Shown here: positions 62,997-64,000 of the stretch, one piece after another
How the letters are laid out: each line of letters begins with the position of its first letter
Position numbering within the stretch: position 1 is the first letter of the stretch
From: Artemisia argyi
Lineage: Eukaryota; Streptophyta; Magnoliopsida; Asterales; Asteraceae
DNA length: 64,000 bases
Direction: 5' to 3'
Assembly: GCA_030686995.1 (NCBI GenBank)
Contig: CM060692.1
Span: 122,610,796 to 122,674,795 of the forward strand
Program-made: the position numbers and the translations under genes
Notes under the pieces: model-generated
Databases searched by the model: none
What the model was told of the DNA's origin: nothing
What the model saw: only the letters and a program-made list of their open reading frames with translations

Positions 62997-63158
62997 ATGC
63001 CGCACTTCATCACCAATCTTGCAATCATGTATGCCATTGTTACTGCTATCTACCTAGTGTATGTTCCGAGCGAAGATCGTGCTATGTTGGTTGGGATCTT
63101 AATGTTTCTTGCACCATTCGTGGTTTTAGCGATCTTCATTGACAAGTTTTGGAAGTGA
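62997..63158 (+). CDS. Hypothetical 53-aa protein with two membrane helices
   Basis: I do not recognise this protein. ATG at 62997 (MPHFITNLAIMYAIV), TGA at 63156-63158. Residues about 4-23 and 30-49 are strongly hydrophobic and separated by the short polar turn PSEDRAM; the tail IDKFWK is charged, so a small hairpin membrane protein is predicted. TTTAAATAA lies 58 bp upstream and an AATGAAA polyadenylation-like signal about 75 bp downstream, so gene-like signals bracket it. It reads opposite to the adjacent LTR and may be an antisense ORF of element E, a captured gene, or chance. Confidence 0.45.
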   Translation: MPHFITNLAIMYAIVTAIYLVYVPSEDRAMLVGILMFLAPFVVLAIFIDKFWK

Positions 63159-64000
63159 GGAATAGTGTCGTAGTGTAGTGGTTGGAATGTTGAAATAAGG
63201 TTTGTTGTGTTTCCATGTAATTTCGAACGTATGAATGAAATTTTTATTTCGCTTTATGCTGTCTTTGCTTGTTTTTACCGCTTATGAATCGTTATATTAT
63301 AAGATCATTATGTATCAAAAACATTGGTTTGTTTGATTGTAGTTAAGTTTACAACGGTGGGTTTTCAATAAATTATGACTAAAACTATATGTGGAGTTTG
63401 TTTGGCTTCGAACGCTTAGATAAATATGATTTTTAGTCATAGTTGAGTGTAGCAATTTGGTTGAGCTTTGATGAAAATTTGACCATCGAAGGATCGATTA
63501 ATTGGAAAAAAAAAATTCGTCACACTTGTTTCTTGGGATTATGATAATTTGAGATGTACAAAAATATTGACGGGGTGTGTAGAAATGTTACGGAAAATGG
63601 TTCGAAATTATAGGTATGAGTTGTTCGGAAGTAATGTTTATGTTTCAGATTTGAGCAATATTGGGCTTTAAGTTGGTGATCAAGTTCGATGGCATGTTGG
63701 GTTACTGAAATCTCGAGGCCCAAATGTGTGTCGGTGTATAGAGGCAGTGGGTTAAAGCCCAAGTTAAGAAGGTTTTTGCGGGTATGTTTTATTAATGTAC
63801 GTTTTATTCTAATATACACGAGGTAATGAGTTGATTTGAGATTTGTTAAGGTATCGTATAATGTTTGAGAGTTTGTAAAGGTTATTTGATAAGTTCATAA
63901 TTTCTTAGAGATTGAGGGGTCAATCATGTGAGAGTGTATTACTTATACGTGGCGTGTTCATGATTTAAGTTATGGTGTTATGTTTTTAATGTTATTTGTT
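63159..64000. other. Unassigned DNA to the window end
   Basis: Includes the AATGAAA signal near 63235. No motif of gag or pol seen on either strand; the open frame at 63520-63819 (minus) is not convincing. Confidence 0.4.

Larger units (their letters stand above)
60631..64000 (-). mobile_element. Gypsy-type LTR element E, 3' end (runs off right edge)
   Basis: An LTR on the minus strand (60631-62635) sits in the SIRE-like pol. Sequence right of it begins with a GGAATCCCGTCCCGGGATTC palindrome like the pre-LTR palindrome of elements A and C, so it is probably the interior. A solo LTR cannot be excluded, although flanks GTATC and TTACC do not match as a target duplication. Confidence 0.65.

Overview
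This is a transposon-dense piece of a plant nuclear genome. It has intron-containing coding sequence, long AT-rich tracts, and plant-type Ty3/gypsy (Tekay-like chromovirus, Athila/Tat) and Ty1/copia (SIRE/Maximus-like) retrotransposons. The style of these elements suggests a eudicot, perhaps Asteraceae; that is inference. One host gene is clear: a two-exon lecithin-cholesterol acyltransferase-like 1 (35361-38547, + strand). Nearly everything else is mobile DNA nested in mobile DNA.

Layout. (1) 1-7240: gypsy element A (minus), with gag and an integrase tail but no reverse transcriptase; its 3' LTR runs off the left edge. A interrupts the RT domain of (2) an Athila-like element (7241-14631, minus) with one long gag-pol frame broken by four in-frame stops and a 3.6 kb LTR. 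That element appears to sit in a Helitron 3' end (14637-14708). (3) A Tat-like element (about 15.5-34.6 kb, minus) is split inside gag by (4) gypsy element B (16095-32875, plus, target duplication GGTGG). The 3' LTR of B is split by (5) gypsy element C (24636-30262, target duplication ATAAG), which is almost all LTR. (6) The LCAT-like gene has a foldback MITE just upstream and an intron holding a TIR element and a SINE. (7) Immediately after its stop codon come a poly(A) run and a decayed copia RT/RNase H, split by (8) LARD1 (39047-46436, minus, target duplication CCTTT), a large non-coding LTR element. (9) A SIRE-like copia element starts at 48582; its 5' LTR is split by LARD2 (49400-58400, target duplication GTAGT), which itself holds a 1.4 kb composite insert in a TA array. 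Decayed SIRE gag and protease/pre-integrase follow, cut at 60631 by (10) the LTR of another gypsy-type element (minus) whose neighbouring DNA runs to the window end and contains a tidy 53-codon two-helix membrane-protein ORF (62997-63158).

Order of events read from the nesting: the Helitron predates Athila, which predates A; Tat predates B, which predates C; the copia remnant predates LARD1; SIRE predates LARD2 and the 60631 element. LTR pairs of A, B, C, LARD1 and LARD2 look nearly identical by eye, so these insertions are young. Only the LCAT-like gene looks functional; the 53-codon ORF is the best candidate for something undescribed.
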